Source of the DNA: Agromyces sp. CF514
Lineage (GTDB): Bacteria; Actinomycetota; Actinomycetes; Actinomycetales; Microbacteriaceae
Length of the DNA: 64,000 nucleotides
Assembly: GCF_900113185.1 (NCBI RefSeq)
Contig: NZ_FOZD01000001.1
Location: forward strand, 1,302,001-1,366,000
Direction of reading: 5' to 3'
The notes below the pieces were generated by a model. That model ran no database searches. It worked only from the letters and a program-made list of their open reading frames with translations, and was not told the DNA's origin. Of this stretch, positions 8,998-17,360 are shown one piece after another; position 1 is the first letter of the stretch, and each line of letters begins with the position of its first letter. Position numbers and translations under genes: made by a program.

Positions 8998-10576
8998 GAT
9001 CGGAACGGGGGCAGACGCCGGGGCCGGCGCCGGCGCCGCGGCGGGTGCCGCGGCGGGTGCCGGGGCAGGCTCCGCCCGCTCCGGGCGCCTGCGCATCACG
9101 TCGCCCGGCGCGAACCTGCAGGTGCTCGACGCCTACCTTCGACCTGTCGGCGTGCGCGGTGTGGGCTCGGTCGCCTCCGAACTCGCGGCCGGCGCCTACA
9201 CCGTGATCGGCGATCTCGAGGGGGTCAGCGTCTCGCGGGACGTACTCGTCCGGCCGGGCGGCGACCTCGAGGTGACGCTGGAGATCCCGCTGACGTCTGC
9301 GGCGCCCGTGCTGCGCCTGCCGACCTCCGACGAGCACGACGACCTGATCGCACGGGAGCTGACGCAGGCGCCCCCGCTGCCGGGCAAGTCCGTGCTCGTC
9401 ATCGTTCAGCGCGGCATCATCGGCGAGTCGATGGCGTCCTTCACGCAGTTGCCCTCGGTACGCGACTGGTCGGGCGGGACCGTCGAGCTGCCGAAACCGG
9501 TGGGGCAGGGCGAGCCGCTCAGGGCGGTGGGGTGGCGCCTCGACCTCGAGCCCGGCGCCTACCGCCTCCGGTGGGCCAGGAACGGGCGGCGCCCGGTCGA
9601 GCACGCCGTCTGGGCGGCGGCCGACCGCAAGATCGCGTTCTTCGTCCCGCAGGGCATCGCCGGCCCCGAGGTGGGACGGATGTCGATGCATCTCCTCGGC
9701 GCCAGGTCGAGTTACGACAGCGCGGGCCACCCGGCCGAGCTGGTCGAGCTCGGCCTGTCCCTCCTGCGCAGCGGGGTGAGGCCGGCCTCGCTCGACGAGG
9801 CGTCCGCGATGCTGAACAAGGGCCTGCCCCCGACCGCCCGGCTCTTCGCCGCGCTCGCCTTCGCCGCGAACCGCGACGTGCCGATCAGCCGGCGCACCGC
9901 GACCAAGCTGGCGTCGGCGATTCGGCAACTGCACGACGAGTTCGGGGACATGCCCGACCTCCTCGCGATCGGCCGGACCATCCCCGAGGCCGGCGTGACC
10001 GGGCTGATCGAGGAGCCGCCGATGCTGGGTGCGAGCATGGACCTGCTGCTCGCCGCCGACCGGGTGGACCCCGACGTGATCCCGCCGGGCTCGCTCGTCG
10101 AGTCGATCGTCGGCGAGCGGTTCGAGTCCCGGCCGTGGCTGCTCTGGAGGCCGGTCGCGATCGACGAGGCCGTCGAAGCCCGCGCCGCCGCCCGCCGCCT
10201 CCTGCGCTCGGGCTCACCGGGCGGTCGGTCGGCCGGCCGGTCGGTCGGCCTCACGGGCTCGAGGCGCGCCGACATCCTCGCCGCCACCGGGGGCGCAGTT
10301 GTGCGCCGCATGGAGGGGGCCGTCGGCGGCCTCGACGCGATGCACCTCCTCGACCTGCACGGCACCGGGCCGTCGATGCCGAACGCCCGTGAACCGGTGT
10401 CGGCGAGCGTGCTGCAGCGCGTCAAGAGCGTCGTCGAGTCCGTCGCGCCAGTCGTCGAGCTCTCCGAGGCGGATGCCGCGCACGCCCTCGGCGCCGACGA
10501 GATCGCCCTCCGGCTCTCGCTGCCCGAGGCCCTCGTGCAGCGCACGCTCGACGACCTGTACGGCGGAGGTCGGTGA
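8984..10576 (+). CDS. Third protein of the caspase cluster, unknown function
   Basis: 530 residues, unrecognised. It opens with an Ala/Gly repeat tail (about residues 8-31), followed by two beta-rich modules: RLRITSPGANLQVLDAY to about residue 100, and a second to about residue 230 with LDLEPGAYRLRWARNGR. These resemble surface or ligand-binding beta sandwiches. Residues 250-400 are helical, with repeated LAAADR and LAFAANRD patterns. The last 40 residues (ALGADEIALRLSLPEALVQ) look like a helix-turn-helix-like bundle. The gene begins 14 bases inside the caspase gene, so it is translationally coupled. It could be a sensor, scaffold or protease substrate for the caspase. Confidence 0.7.
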   Translation: MSSSEIGTGADAGAGAGAAAGAAAGAGAGSARSGRLRITSPGANLQVLDAYLRPVGVRGVGSVASELAAGAYTVIGDLEGVSVSRDVLVRPGGDLEVTLEIPLTSAAPVLRLPTSDEHDDLIARELTQAPPLPGKSVLVIVQRGIIGESMASFTQLPSVRDWSGGTVELPKPVGQGEPLRAVGWRLDLEPGAYRLRWARNGRRPVEHAVWAAADRKIAFFVPQGIAGPEVGRMSMHLLGARSSYDSAGHPAELVELGLSLLRSGVRPASLDEASAMLNKGLPPTARLFAALAFAANRDVPISRRTATKLASAIRQLHDEFGDMPDLLAIGRTIPEAGVTGLIEEPPMLGASMDLLLAADRVDPDVIPPGSLVESIVGERFESRPWLLWRPVAIDEAVEARAAARRLLRSGSPGGRSAGRSVGLTGSRRADILAATGGAVVRRMEGAVGGLDAMHLLDLHGTGPSMPNAREPVSASVLQRVKSVVESVAPVVELSEADAAHALGADEIALRLSLPEALVQRTLDDLYGGGR

Positions 10577-10625
10577 TGCCGGCAGGCCTCTTGCGGGCCG
10601 CACCTCCGCCCGGTCGGGCGATCCG

Positions 10626-11123
10626 CTACCAGCCGAACGAGCCGGGCCCGCCCTTGAACGGGCCGACGACGTTCGACGTGATCCAGCCGCCGTAGAAGCC
10701 GCCGGGCTGCGGCTCGACCGGCTCGCCGTCGACCGTGCAGGCCTCGACGAGGCCCGCGTAGACGGCGATGCGCCCGGAGAGCTCCTCGAACCCGGGCGAC
10801 GGCGACGGATACTCCCACGCGGCGTGCACCGCTCGATGCGGGCCGGCGACGAGGTCGTAGTACCGGGCCGACCCCTTGAACTCGCAGAACGACGAGCCGG
10901 CCGCCGGCACGACCGTGCCGGGCACGAAGTCGTCGATCAGCAGGTAGTACACGGGCGGATGACTCGTCTCGAGCACGCGCAGCACGTCACGCGTGTCGAC
11001 GATCGGCGCCCCGCCGAGGGCGATCGAGACCCGTGCGTCGACGGCCTCGACGCGAGGCGGGCGCGGGTAGTCCCACACGGACTCCTGGCCCGGAACGGTC
11101 GGCAGCGGCGTGGGGTGCGTCAT
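10626..11123 (-). CDS. DUF427 domain protein
   Basis: A 165-residue protein of the DUF427 family. Recognisable pieces are WDYPRPPRVE at the N-terminus, ETSHPPVYYLLIDD, FCEFKGSARYYDL and AAWEYPSPSPGFEEL, with the closing Trp-Gly region. DUF427 proteins are small beta-rich proteins of unknown biochemical role, common in actinobacteria. It sits in reverse orientation between the caspase operon and the STAND ATPase, so it is not co-transcribed with them. ATG at 11123 has TATCGT 7 bases upstream and no ribosome site, which argues for a leaderless transcript. Confidence 0.85.
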   Translation of the reverse strand: MTHPTPLPTVPGQESVWDYPRPPRVEAVDARVSIALGGAPIVDTRDVLRVLETSHPPVYYLLIDDFVPGTVVPAAGSSFCEFKGSARYYDLVAGPHRAVHAAWEYPSPSPGFEELSGRIAVYAGLVEACTVDGEPVEPQPGGFYGGWITSNVVGPFKGGPGSFGW

Positions 11124-11130
11124 GCGCGTC

Positions 11131-11136
11131 ACGATA
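11131..11136 (-). promoter_or_regulatory. Putative leaderless -10 box (TATCGT)
   Basis: On the minus strand TATCGT stands 7 bases before the DUF427 start codon at 11123. Confidence 0.5.
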
Positions 11137-11226
11137 CGCCGATCACCCGGCACGGACACCGGGTTGACGGAGCCGCCGCCCTCCGCAACGGGCCTTCGGT
11201 AGTCTGCCTGCATCGAAGGGGGTCGA

Positions 11227-14205
11227 ATGCCGAGGGAAGCCGTCGCCGTTCCGCTGATCGACATCGCGTCGACCGTGCTCTCCGGGCTCGTGCCCGCACC
11301 GATCCTGAAGATCGCCGAGGTCGTGGCCAAGGCCGCGGTCGACGGGCACAAACCCCCGGTCGCACGAACGGCGATCGCGGGCGCCAGACGCGAGCTCAGG
11401 CGATGGATCGCCGTCGAGGGCATCCCGAACGACGCGCTCGACACCGGAGCGCAGTTGGCGATCGACGCGCTCGCCGAATGGGGGCCGCTCACCGCCGAAC
11501 GGGTCGTCCGGTTCCGATCCGACCCCGCGGCGATCGCCGCCGACATCCTGACCCTGGCGGAGCGGGCGCAGCCGTCGGAGGGCGAGCGGGCGGTGTGCCG
11601 GCAGATCGTCGAGCGGGTGATCGCCGCGGTGCTCGCCGACGCCGACGCCCGAGCCGAACTGGGATTCGACCTGCAGGTCGGCACCGCCGTCGCCGTCGAG
11701 ACGCTGGGCGCGAAGATCGACCTGCTGCTCGACGGCGACGCCCCGAGCGGGCTCGAACTCGATCGGCTGCGCACGCGGTCGCGCGCAGGACTCGACCGCA
11801 TGGCCAACGCCCAGTTCGGCCGCCACGAGCTCGTCGGCTGGGATGCCTCTGAGGAGCCGGCACGCACGCTCGACACCTGGCGCTGGTCCGAGCAGGTCGA
11901 CCGCGCTCTCCGCTCGATCATCGCGGGATCGAACGGCGTCTTCGACGTCGAGCCGCTGCGCCGGATCCTCGCGCAGGCCACGATGCCGTTCGAGAGCCTG
12001 CGGGCGCGGCTCATCGACGCGAGGCTCCCCGACCTGCTCTCACGAGCCGCCGCAGCGCGGCGTGCGGATGCCGACGCCATCGATCCCGACGTGCTCACGT
12101 CGCTGCATTGGCTCGTCGAGCAGTGCGCGGCCCCCGAGTACCGCATCGTGCTGCCCGTCGTCGGGGGCTGGGGAACCGGCAAGACGACGGTGTCGCGACG
12201 CACGGCCGACGAGCTGTTCACCCGTGGCCGCTTCGTGATCGTGGTCGCGCCGGTGGCCCGGGCGGGCTTCGAGGACGAGCTCGCACGAGCCGCATCGGCC
12301 GTGCTCGATCGCCCGATCACCTCCGCCGCGCAGCTCGCGACGGAACTCGGCGAACTCGACCGGCATGCCGTCGTCGTCGTGGACGACGCCCACGAGTGGG
12401 GCGTCGAGGCCGGCTTCGCCGCCGCCCTGCAGCACGCGATCAGCGCGTCGACCGTCGGCGACCGCGTGCGGTGGGTGGTCTCGACGAGCGTCGAGCACTT
12501 CGACACGGTGCACGATCGCCGCAATCCCAGGTTCTGGGCCGAGTACGGCACCGAGGGGCGGCCAGACACCTGGCTCGACCTCGATCGCACGAACGTGGCC
12601 CAGCAGCTCGGGCGCGACATCCTCGTGACCGCGGCCCCCGTCGGCGACCGGCCGTCGATCAACGCGTACTTCGGCCTGCCCGGCGAACAGCGCGACGGCG
12701 GGTGGGAGCTGCTCTGCCAGCCGTTGCCCGCGTGGATCCAGGTCGAGATGAGCCGGCACCGGGGGCTGGGCTTCGGGCTCACCGAGGGGGAGTTCGCCGC
12801 CGAGTACTGGGACCTCGTGACCGAGCGCCTCGGCCCGACGCCGTGGATGGTGCGGTCGGCCGCGCAGGTGCTCGCGCTCCTCGACGAGCGGTTCGCGGCG
12901 ACCTGCGGCGAGCCGATCCCGGCGGCGGACCTCGAGCATCGGTTCGTCGGCGCACCCGAGACCGAGGAGCGGGTCGGGGTGTTCAGCCGCATCATCGGTG
13001 CGCTCACCGGCGCCCGGATCCTGCGCCGCGACGGCGAGCGACTGCAGCCGGGAGGGGACGTGCTGTGGGCCTCCCGACTCCTCGGCGCCGGCTGGGACGG
13101 CGACGTCTCGTCTTCGGCGGGCGTCATCGCGGCGATGGCACCGTGGCGCGCCGACGGCGACCGGAGCGTGGCGCGACTGCGGCAGGCCGTGCTGCGCGAA
13201 TGGCTCGTGCGGCTGGACTCCGACGGCGCCGTGGACTGGGACCTCGGCGAGGTGCTCGACGCGTTGTGGGACCGCAAGGGCGGCAACCCCGTGCTCTGGG
13301 GCGCCGCGCCGCGACTCTCCGTCGAGACGCAGCGCCGCCTCGTGATCCGCGCGAAGCGGTCGGTCGCGGCGATCGCCGGGGGCCACGACGTCTACCTGTT
13401 CCTCCGCTGGATGCTCGTCGCCCCCGACGGGGTCTGGAACCCCGGCGTCGCGGTCAGGATCGCGTGCGCCGTCGCGACGCAGGTCGCGGCATCCGGCCTC
13501 TCGCAGTACCTGGTCTCGGTGGTCGACCGCTACGCGCACGAGCTGGAGCTCTCGGATGTCGAGTCGGTGACGAGACTGCTCGTGCAGCTCGACGGTGCGG
13601 CGTCCGCGACCGGGTTCGCCGGGGAGTTCGTCGGCGTGTTCATGCGGGCCGCGACCTGGGTGCAGGGCGAGACCCTCGCGGTCGCCGCGCTGCGGCTGCT
13701 CGACCAGGGCGGCAACAGGAGCGGGAGCGCAGAGCCGAATCGGGCCGCCCCGGGGGAGACGCGGACCGCACCCCGCGAGTCGGCCTTCGCGCTGCTGGTG
13801 GTCGACGCCGTCGCGTCCTCGGTGATGAGCGACGACGTCGTCGACGGATACGAGACGCTCGTCGCCGCGCGCTGGTTCGGTTCGCGCGGGGACCTTCGAC
13901 CTGCCCAGCGCACAACGCGGAACGCCGCGCACCGGGCGCTCGGGCACGCCTACGGCAGCGCTCGTCACGCACCGCAGGTCGTCGAGATCGTCGATCGGCT
14001 GGTCGACGGCACCGACCGGACGCGACTCGAATCGGCGCTCTTCGTCGTGCGGCACACCCGGACGACCGGCGGCCTCGCCCGGGTGAGCGTCGACGAGGAC
14101 TTCCATCCCGCACTCCGCGTGATCAGTCGCCGGCGGGGCGAGCTCCCGCCCGCCCTCGTCGAGCGCTGGGTGCTGCCGCTCCTGGAAGCGAACGGCATCG
14201 ACTGA
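11227..14205 (+). CDS. STAND-type P-loop ATPase
   Basis: A 992-residue protein. Residues 1-170 are helical and resemble N-terminal helical domains of actinobacterial NACHT-like ATPases (CRQIVERVIAAVLADADARA). A P-loop GGWGTGKTT (Lys about 319) and Walker B AVVVVDDAHEW (Asp about 386-387) define the ATPase core, followed by a sensor-like WVVSTSVEHF segment. The last 450 residues are mostly helical, with several W-x-V and LL-x-L patterns suggesting degenerate repeats for ligand sensing. STAND ATPases are signal-triggered oligomerising switches in regulation, cell death and phage defence. ATG at 11227 follows gaaggggg, with TAGTCT near 11199 as a possible -10. Functional partnership with the upstream caspase genes is inferred from proximity. 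Confidence 0.78.
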   Translation: MPREAVAVPLIDIASTVLSGLVPAPILKIAEVVAKAAVDGHKPPVARTAIAGARRELRRWIAVEGIPNDALDTGAQLAIDALAEWGPLTAERVVRFRSDPAAIAADILTLAERAQPSEGERAVCRQIVERVIAAVLADADARAELGFDLQVGTAVAVETLGAKIDLLLDGDAPSGLELDRLRTRSRAGLDRMANAQFGRHELVGWDASEEPARTLDTWRWSEQVDRALRSIIAGSNGVFDVEPLRRILAQATMPFESLRARLIDARLPDLLSRAAAARRADADAIDPDVLTSLHWLVEQCAAPEYRIVLPVVGGWGTGKTTVSRRTADELFTRGRFVIVVAPVARAGFEDELARAASAVLDRPITSAAQLATELGELDRHAVVVVDDAHEWGVEAGFAAALQHAISASTVGDRVRWVVSTSVEHFDTVHDRRNPRFWAEYGTEGRPDTWLDLDRTNVAQQLGRDILVTAAPVGDRPSINAYFGLPGEQRDGGWELLCQPLPAWIQVEMSRHRGLGFGLTEGEFAAEYWDLVTERLGPTPWMVRSAAQVLALLDERFAATCGEPIPAADLEHRFVGAPETEERVGVFSRIIGALTGARILRRDGERLQPGGDVLWASRLLGAGWDGDVSSSAGVIAAMAPWRADGDRSVARLRQAVLREWLVRLDSDGAVDWDLGEVLDALWDRKGGNPVLWGAAPRLSVETQRRLVIRAKRSVAAIAGGHDVYLFLRWMLVAPDGVWNPGVAVRIACAVATQVAASGLSQYLVSVVDRYAHELELSDVESVTRLLVQLDGAASATGFAGEFVGVFMRAATWVQGETLAVAALRLLDQGGNRSGSAEPNRAAPGETRTAPRESAFALLVVDAVASSVMSDDVVDGYETLVAARWFGSRGDLRPAQRTTRNAAHRALGHAYGSARHAPQVVEIVDRLVDGTDRTRLESALFVVRHTRTTGGLARVSVDEDFHPALRVISRRRGELPPALVERWVLPLLEANGID

Positions 14206-14234
14206 CGACGCGGTCGGCGGCGGGCGATCCGAGG

Positions 14235-14993
14235 TCAGCGCGAGCGACGGGCGAGCAGCGTGGCGTCCTCGATGTCGACGGTCACGCCGTCGCGCACCGC
14301 CGAGCGGGGCCGCTGCTCGGCGACGAGCACCTCGAAGTCGGCGGGCAGGGCGGGCAGCAGGTCCGAGGCGAGGAACATCGCGTCGTGGTGGCTGGCCGAC
14401 AGGTGGGTGAACACGGGCGACGGCGCGTGCCCGACCACGAGCAGGTGCCCGCCGGGGGCGACGGCCTGCGCCAATCGGCGGGTGACGTCGACCATGCCCG
14501 CCTCGGGCGGGTGCAGGAAGTGCGTCGTCACGAGGTCGAACTCGCGGCCCGCGGGGTCGAACGCACGCGCGTCGACCCGCCACCAGTCCGTGCGGTCGGC
14601 GACGCCCGCCTGCTCGGCGTGCCTGGCGGCGCGGGCGAGGCCGTTCGCCGAGAAGTCCGCGCCCGTCACCCGCCACCCCTGCTGCGCGAGCCAGATCACG
14701 TCGCCGCCTTCGCCGCAGCCGACGTCGAGCGCGGTACCGGGGGACAGGGCGGATGCCTCGGCCACGAGCTGCGGGTTCGGCCGCCCGCTCCAGACCTGCG
14801 CGTCGCCCGCGTAGCGCTCGTCCCACGCGTCGGGCTCGAACATCTCGCGGGTGCCGGATGCCGCGGGCGAGCCCTGACGACCGGCGCCGTCGGGTTCGTG
14901 CTCGCCCGCGTCGACGTGTTCGTGGTGCTCGTGGGCCGGGTGCTCGTGCGCCGGCTGCTCGTGCGTGGAGTGCTCGGGCTGGTGGTGGCTCAT
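14235..14993 (-). CDS. SAM-dependent methyltransferase with His-rich N-terminus
   Basis: A 252-residue class I methyltransferase. The SAM site is TALDVGCGEGGDVIWLA (motif I), followed by GADFSANGLARA (motif II) and VDARAFDP. The domain opens with MFEPDAWDERYAG and resembles the tellurite-resistance/thiopurine-type small-molecule methyltransferases. The first 35 residues are unusual: about eleven histidines alternate with Glu, Pro and Ala. This tail could bind a metal such as nickel, zinc or copper. The ATG at 14993, which includes the tail, follows gagagga; starting later would lose it, but no internal ATG or good site is seen. The methyl acceptor is unknown. Confidence 0.82.
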   Translation of the reverse strand: MSHHQPEHSTHEQPAHEHPAHEHHEHVDAGEHEPDGAGRQGSPAASGTREMFEPDAWDERYAGDAQVWSGRPNPQLVAEASALSPGTALDVGCGEGGDVIWLAQQGWRVTGADFSANGLARAARHAEQAGVADRTDWWRVDARAFDPAGREFDLVTTHFLHPPEAGMVDVTRRLAQAVAPGGHLLVVGHAPSPVFTHLSASHHDAMFLASDLLPALPADFEVLVAEQRPRSAVRDGVTVDIEDATLLARRSR

Positions 14994-15307
14994 GGGTGAC
15001 GTGTCCTCTCGCTCCCTCGAGCGTAGGAACCCGCTGCCCCGAGCGCACGCGCGCGTGCCGTTTCGGCAACACGCGACATCCGTTCCAGGCCGGGGTGCCG
15101 CGGCTCGGACCCAGCGCCGCCGGCCGGTGGCGCGCTCGATCCCCCCAGATCCATCCAGCGTTGCACCGGCCGACGGCCGCCTCGGATCGCGAACGACACG
15201 GGGCCTCCGAGAGGGGTGACGGAGCAAACCCCGAAATGTGACACGATTCTCCGGAACCCGTTCGACCGCATCCCGAAGTCGAACCCGACGACCCGAGCGG
15301 AGCACCC
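14994..15307. other. Divergent intergenic region
   Basis: 314 bases between the leftward methyltransferase and the rightward sigma factor. No coding frame is supported and no confident promoter was identified. The stretch AAACCCCGAAATGTGACACG (15225-15244) is less GC-rich than its surroundings and is the likeliest promoter zone for the sigma gene. Confidence 0.4.
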
Positions 15308-15889
15308 ATGACCGCCGACGCGAACCCGGAGCGCAGCGATCCCGCAGAGACGCTGCGCGCGATGTTCGAGGAGCAGCCGCATCGACTGCGGCGCCGTGCC
15401 GTCAGCCTCGGACTGCGTCACCACGACGCCGAGGACGCCGCCCAATCGGTGGCGACGGCAGCGCTCGAGCACGTCGCCGAGGTGCGATCGGCCGAGGAGC
15501 CCGTGATCTGCGCGTGGGTCGACACCATCGCCCGCCGTGTCGTCGCCGACGAGTATCGGCGCCGAGACCGTGAACGTGCGTTCGTCGGAGGCATCGACAT
15601 CGGCCTCGACGCCGTGAACGACGATCGCGACGGTGGGCTCGGTGCGGCGCTCGGGCTCGTCTCCCGCAGTGCGGAGGCCGAGTGGGAGCAGCGCGACCGC
15701 GTGCTCGTGACGGCGAGGGCCGTGCAATCGCTGCCCGACGCGCTGCGCGAAGTGGTCGAACTGCGTTACGGGCGCGACCTCTCGACCCGGGGCATCGCCG
15801 AGCAGCTCGGCTTGACCGACGCGGCCGTTCGCCAGCGGCTCACCCGCGCTCGCACCGCCCTCGCCGCCGGCGTGACCGCCGCCCGCTGA
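15308..15889 (+). CDS. ECF-like sigma-70 family factor
   Basis: A 193-residue sigma factor with region 2 (LRRRAVSLGLRHHDAEDAAQ, then ICAWVDTIARRVVADEYRRR) and region 4 (LPDALREVVELRYGRDLSTR, then IAEQLGLTDAAVRQRLTRAR). It lacks region 3, as in ECF sigma factors. No anti-sigma factor gene is adjacent, so its control is not evident here. ATG at 15308 follows a weak gcggagc site. The 3' end of the gene is part of a 29-base tandem duplication that runs into the spacer. Confidence 0.85.
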   Translation: MTADANPERSDPAETLRAMFEEQPHRLRRRAVSLGLRHHDAEDAAQSVATAALEHVAEVRSAEEPVICAWVDTIARRVVADEYRRRDRERAFVGGIDIGLDAVNDDRDGGLGAALGLVSRSAEAEWEQRDRVLVTARAVQSLPDALREVVELRYGRDLSTRGIAEQLGLTDAAVRQRLTRARTALAAGVTAAR

Positions 15890-15925
15890 GCGGACGACCG
15901 CTGACCGCCGCCCGCTGAGCGGACG
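15873..15925. repeat. Tandem repeat, 29-base period, over the sigma gene end
   Basis: A 24-base block containing CCGCCGCCCGCTGAGCGG occurs at 15873-15896 and again at 15902-15925. The first copy encodes the sigma factor's last residues and its stop codon; the second lies beyond the stop. A third partial copy (CCGCTGAACGG) follows. The pattern looks like slipped-strand duplication. Confidence 0.8.
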
Positions 15926-15938
15926 GCCGCTGAACGGA

Positions 15939-15957
15939 CGGACGGCCTCGCCGTCCG
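15939..15957. terminator. Hairpin between convergent sigma and kinase genes
   Basis: An 8-base stem (CGGACGGC/GCCGTCCG) with a 3-base loop lies between the stop of the sigma gene (15889) and the stop of the leftward kinase gene (15982). It is a plausible bidirectional terminator without a T tract. Confidence 0.5.
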
Positions 15958-15981
15958 GCGGAGCTCAGCCGGTGGGCAGGC

Positions 15982-17034
15982 TCAGGGCGAGGTGTCGCGC
16001 GAGTCGCGCGACGGAACGGTCGCCGCGTCTCCGACCTCGGCCGTGACCTCTCCCGTGACCTCGACCGTGGCGGCCAGCGCCGTCGCAGCCGCGAGGCCGG
16101 GCTGCGCGCCCACGCCTCCGGCGCCGCGCGTCGACGCCGTGCCGCACGCGACCGCGAGGGCCAGGGCGTCGGCGATGCCGGCATCCGAGAGCCGTGCGGC
16201 GAGGAAGCCGGCCGCGAGGGTGTCGCCCGCGCCGACCGTGTCGACGAGCTCGCCCTCGACCGTCGGCGTCGCCGCGCGGGTGCGCTGCGTCTGGCCACCT
16301 GAGAGGCGTGCGGCGACCGCACCCTCGGCGCCGAGCTTGCAGACGACGACCGCGCCCTCGGGCATGACGTCGAGCAGCGCTTCGACCGCGGCGTCGAGGT
16401 CGTGAATGCGCGTGATGCCGCAGATCTCCTGCTCGTTGCCGAAGAACACGTCGACCGACGCGAGCACGCCGAGCACGCCGCGATCCCACTGCTCGGTCGG
16501 ATCGAAGTTGCCGTCGAGCGAGGTCGTCAGCCCGAGCGCGCGAGCACGGGCGAACAGCCCGGCGGCATCCGCCCAGAGGTCTTCCTGCAGGAAGTACGAG
16601 CCGACGTGCAGGTGCCCGAAACGGCTGAGCACGGCATCCGGAACCTCGGATGCCGCGATGCGACCGATCGACCCCATCGAGGTCAGGATCGCCCGGTCGC
16701 CGCCGGGCCTCGTCAGGTGCGTGGAGGCCCCGGTCGGCAGCTCGGCGTCGATGCGCACGAGCTCGGTGCCCACGCCGCGACGCGCGAGCTCGGCGTCGAG
16801 GAAGCTGCCGAAGGTGTCGTCGCCGCGCACGCTGAGCAGGCTGGTCGGCACGCCGAGGGCGGCGGCGCCGCACGCGGTGATCGCCGAGGAGCTGCCCATG
16901 GTGAGCGTCGTCGACGGCACGAGCTGCTCGTGCTGGCCGAAGCGCAGGTCGCCGTCGAGCTCGATGATGAGGTCGACGCAGAGCTCGCCGACCACGAGCA
17001 GCGGGGTCAGCGAGGGGGACGAGGCGTGAGCCAT
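15982..17034 (-). CDS. PfkB family sugar kinase
   Basis: A 350-residue ribokinase-family kinase. The N-terminal VVGELCVDLIIELDG strand and GSSSAITACGAAALG are typical. The C-terminal signature is DTVGAGDTLAAGF, whose Asp is the catalytic base. It should phosphorylate a sugar or ketose hydroxyl with ATP. The last 35 residues are a low-complexity Val/Glu/Thr tail. It is the last gene of a leftward operon: its ATG at 17034 lies 28 bases inside the tautomerase-like gene, and the isomerase gene precedes both. With the aldolase at 23384 it would complete an isomerase-kinase-aldolase route; this is inference. Confidence 0.87.
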   Translation of the reverse strand: MAHASSPSLTPLLVVGELCVDLIIELDGDLRFGQHEQLVPSTTLTMGSSSAITACGAAALGVPTSLLSVRGDDTFGSFLDAELARRGVGTELVRIDAELPTGASTHLTRPGGDRAILTSMGSIGRIAASEVPDAVLSRFGHLHVGSYFLQEDLWADAAGLFARARALGLTTSLDGNFDPTEQWDRGVLGVLASVDVFFGNEQEICGITRIHDLDAAVEALLDVMPEGAVVVCKLGAEGAVAARLSGGQTQRTRAATPTVEGELVDTVGAGDTLAAGFLAARLSDAGIADALALAVACGTASTRGAGGVGAQPGLAAATALAATVEVTGEVTAEVGDAATVPSRDSRDTSP

Positions 17035-17360
17035 TCGGTCCAGACTCCTTCGAATTCGATGGCGTTGCGGTGACCCCAGTCTCGTACAGCCGACTCGGCC
17101 GCGGCGCAGGCGGCGTCGACCGCTTCGACGCCGCGGTCGCCGCCGTGGATCGAGACGATCGGCCAGGCGCTGGTCGGCGCGGCGTCCGGTGCCGATCCGT
17201 GCGACGGCGCTCCGCTCGCGACGACGGCGGATGCCGCGACGAACGCCGCGAGCACGTCGCCGTCGCCGAGCGCGAGCGCCTGCGCCACGGCATCCGCCAC
17301 CGCGCCTAGCAGGTGCTGGCTCTCGGGGTGCGGCGGAGCCGTGACGGTGACGAGCGGCAT
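17007..17360 (-). CDS. Small tautomerase-superfamily-like protein
   Basis: A 117-residue protein beginning Met-Pro-Leu-Val-Thr-Val. A proline at position 2, exposed after Met removal, followed by a beta strand and an amphipathic helix (LLGAVADAVAQALAL), is the hallmark of the 4-oxalocrotonate tautomerase/MIF superfamily. The second half repeats the pattern (WPIVSIHGG, then VDAACAAAESAV), as in two-unit tautomerases. A role in isomerising or opening a sugar intermediate would fit the operon but is inference. Its start overlaps the isomerase stop (TGATG) and its end overlaps the kinase start by 28 bases, so the three are tightly coupled. Confidence 0.55.
   Translation of the reverse strand: MPLVTVTAPPHPESQHLLGAVADAVAQALALGDGDVLAAFVAASAVVASGAPSHGSAPDAAPTSAWPIVSIHGGDRGVEAVDAACAAAESAVRDWGHRNAIEFEGVWTEWLTPRPPR

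Noticed and set aside
9010-9075. GCCGGGGCCGGCGCC-type repeat, possible mobile element end
   Set aside because: It encodes the Ala/Gly-rich N-terminus of the 530-residue protein and has no flanking direct repeat.
10607-10620. CGCCCG/CGGGCG inverted repeat between the caspase cluster and the DUF427 gene
   Set aside because: Only a 5-6 base stem with almost no loop; too weak to call as a terminator.
12040-15309. Minus-strand frame of 1089 codons across the STAND gene and methyltransferase
   Set aside because: Composition is Arg/Gly/Pro-rich without motifs, while both genes on their proper frames have catalytic signatures.
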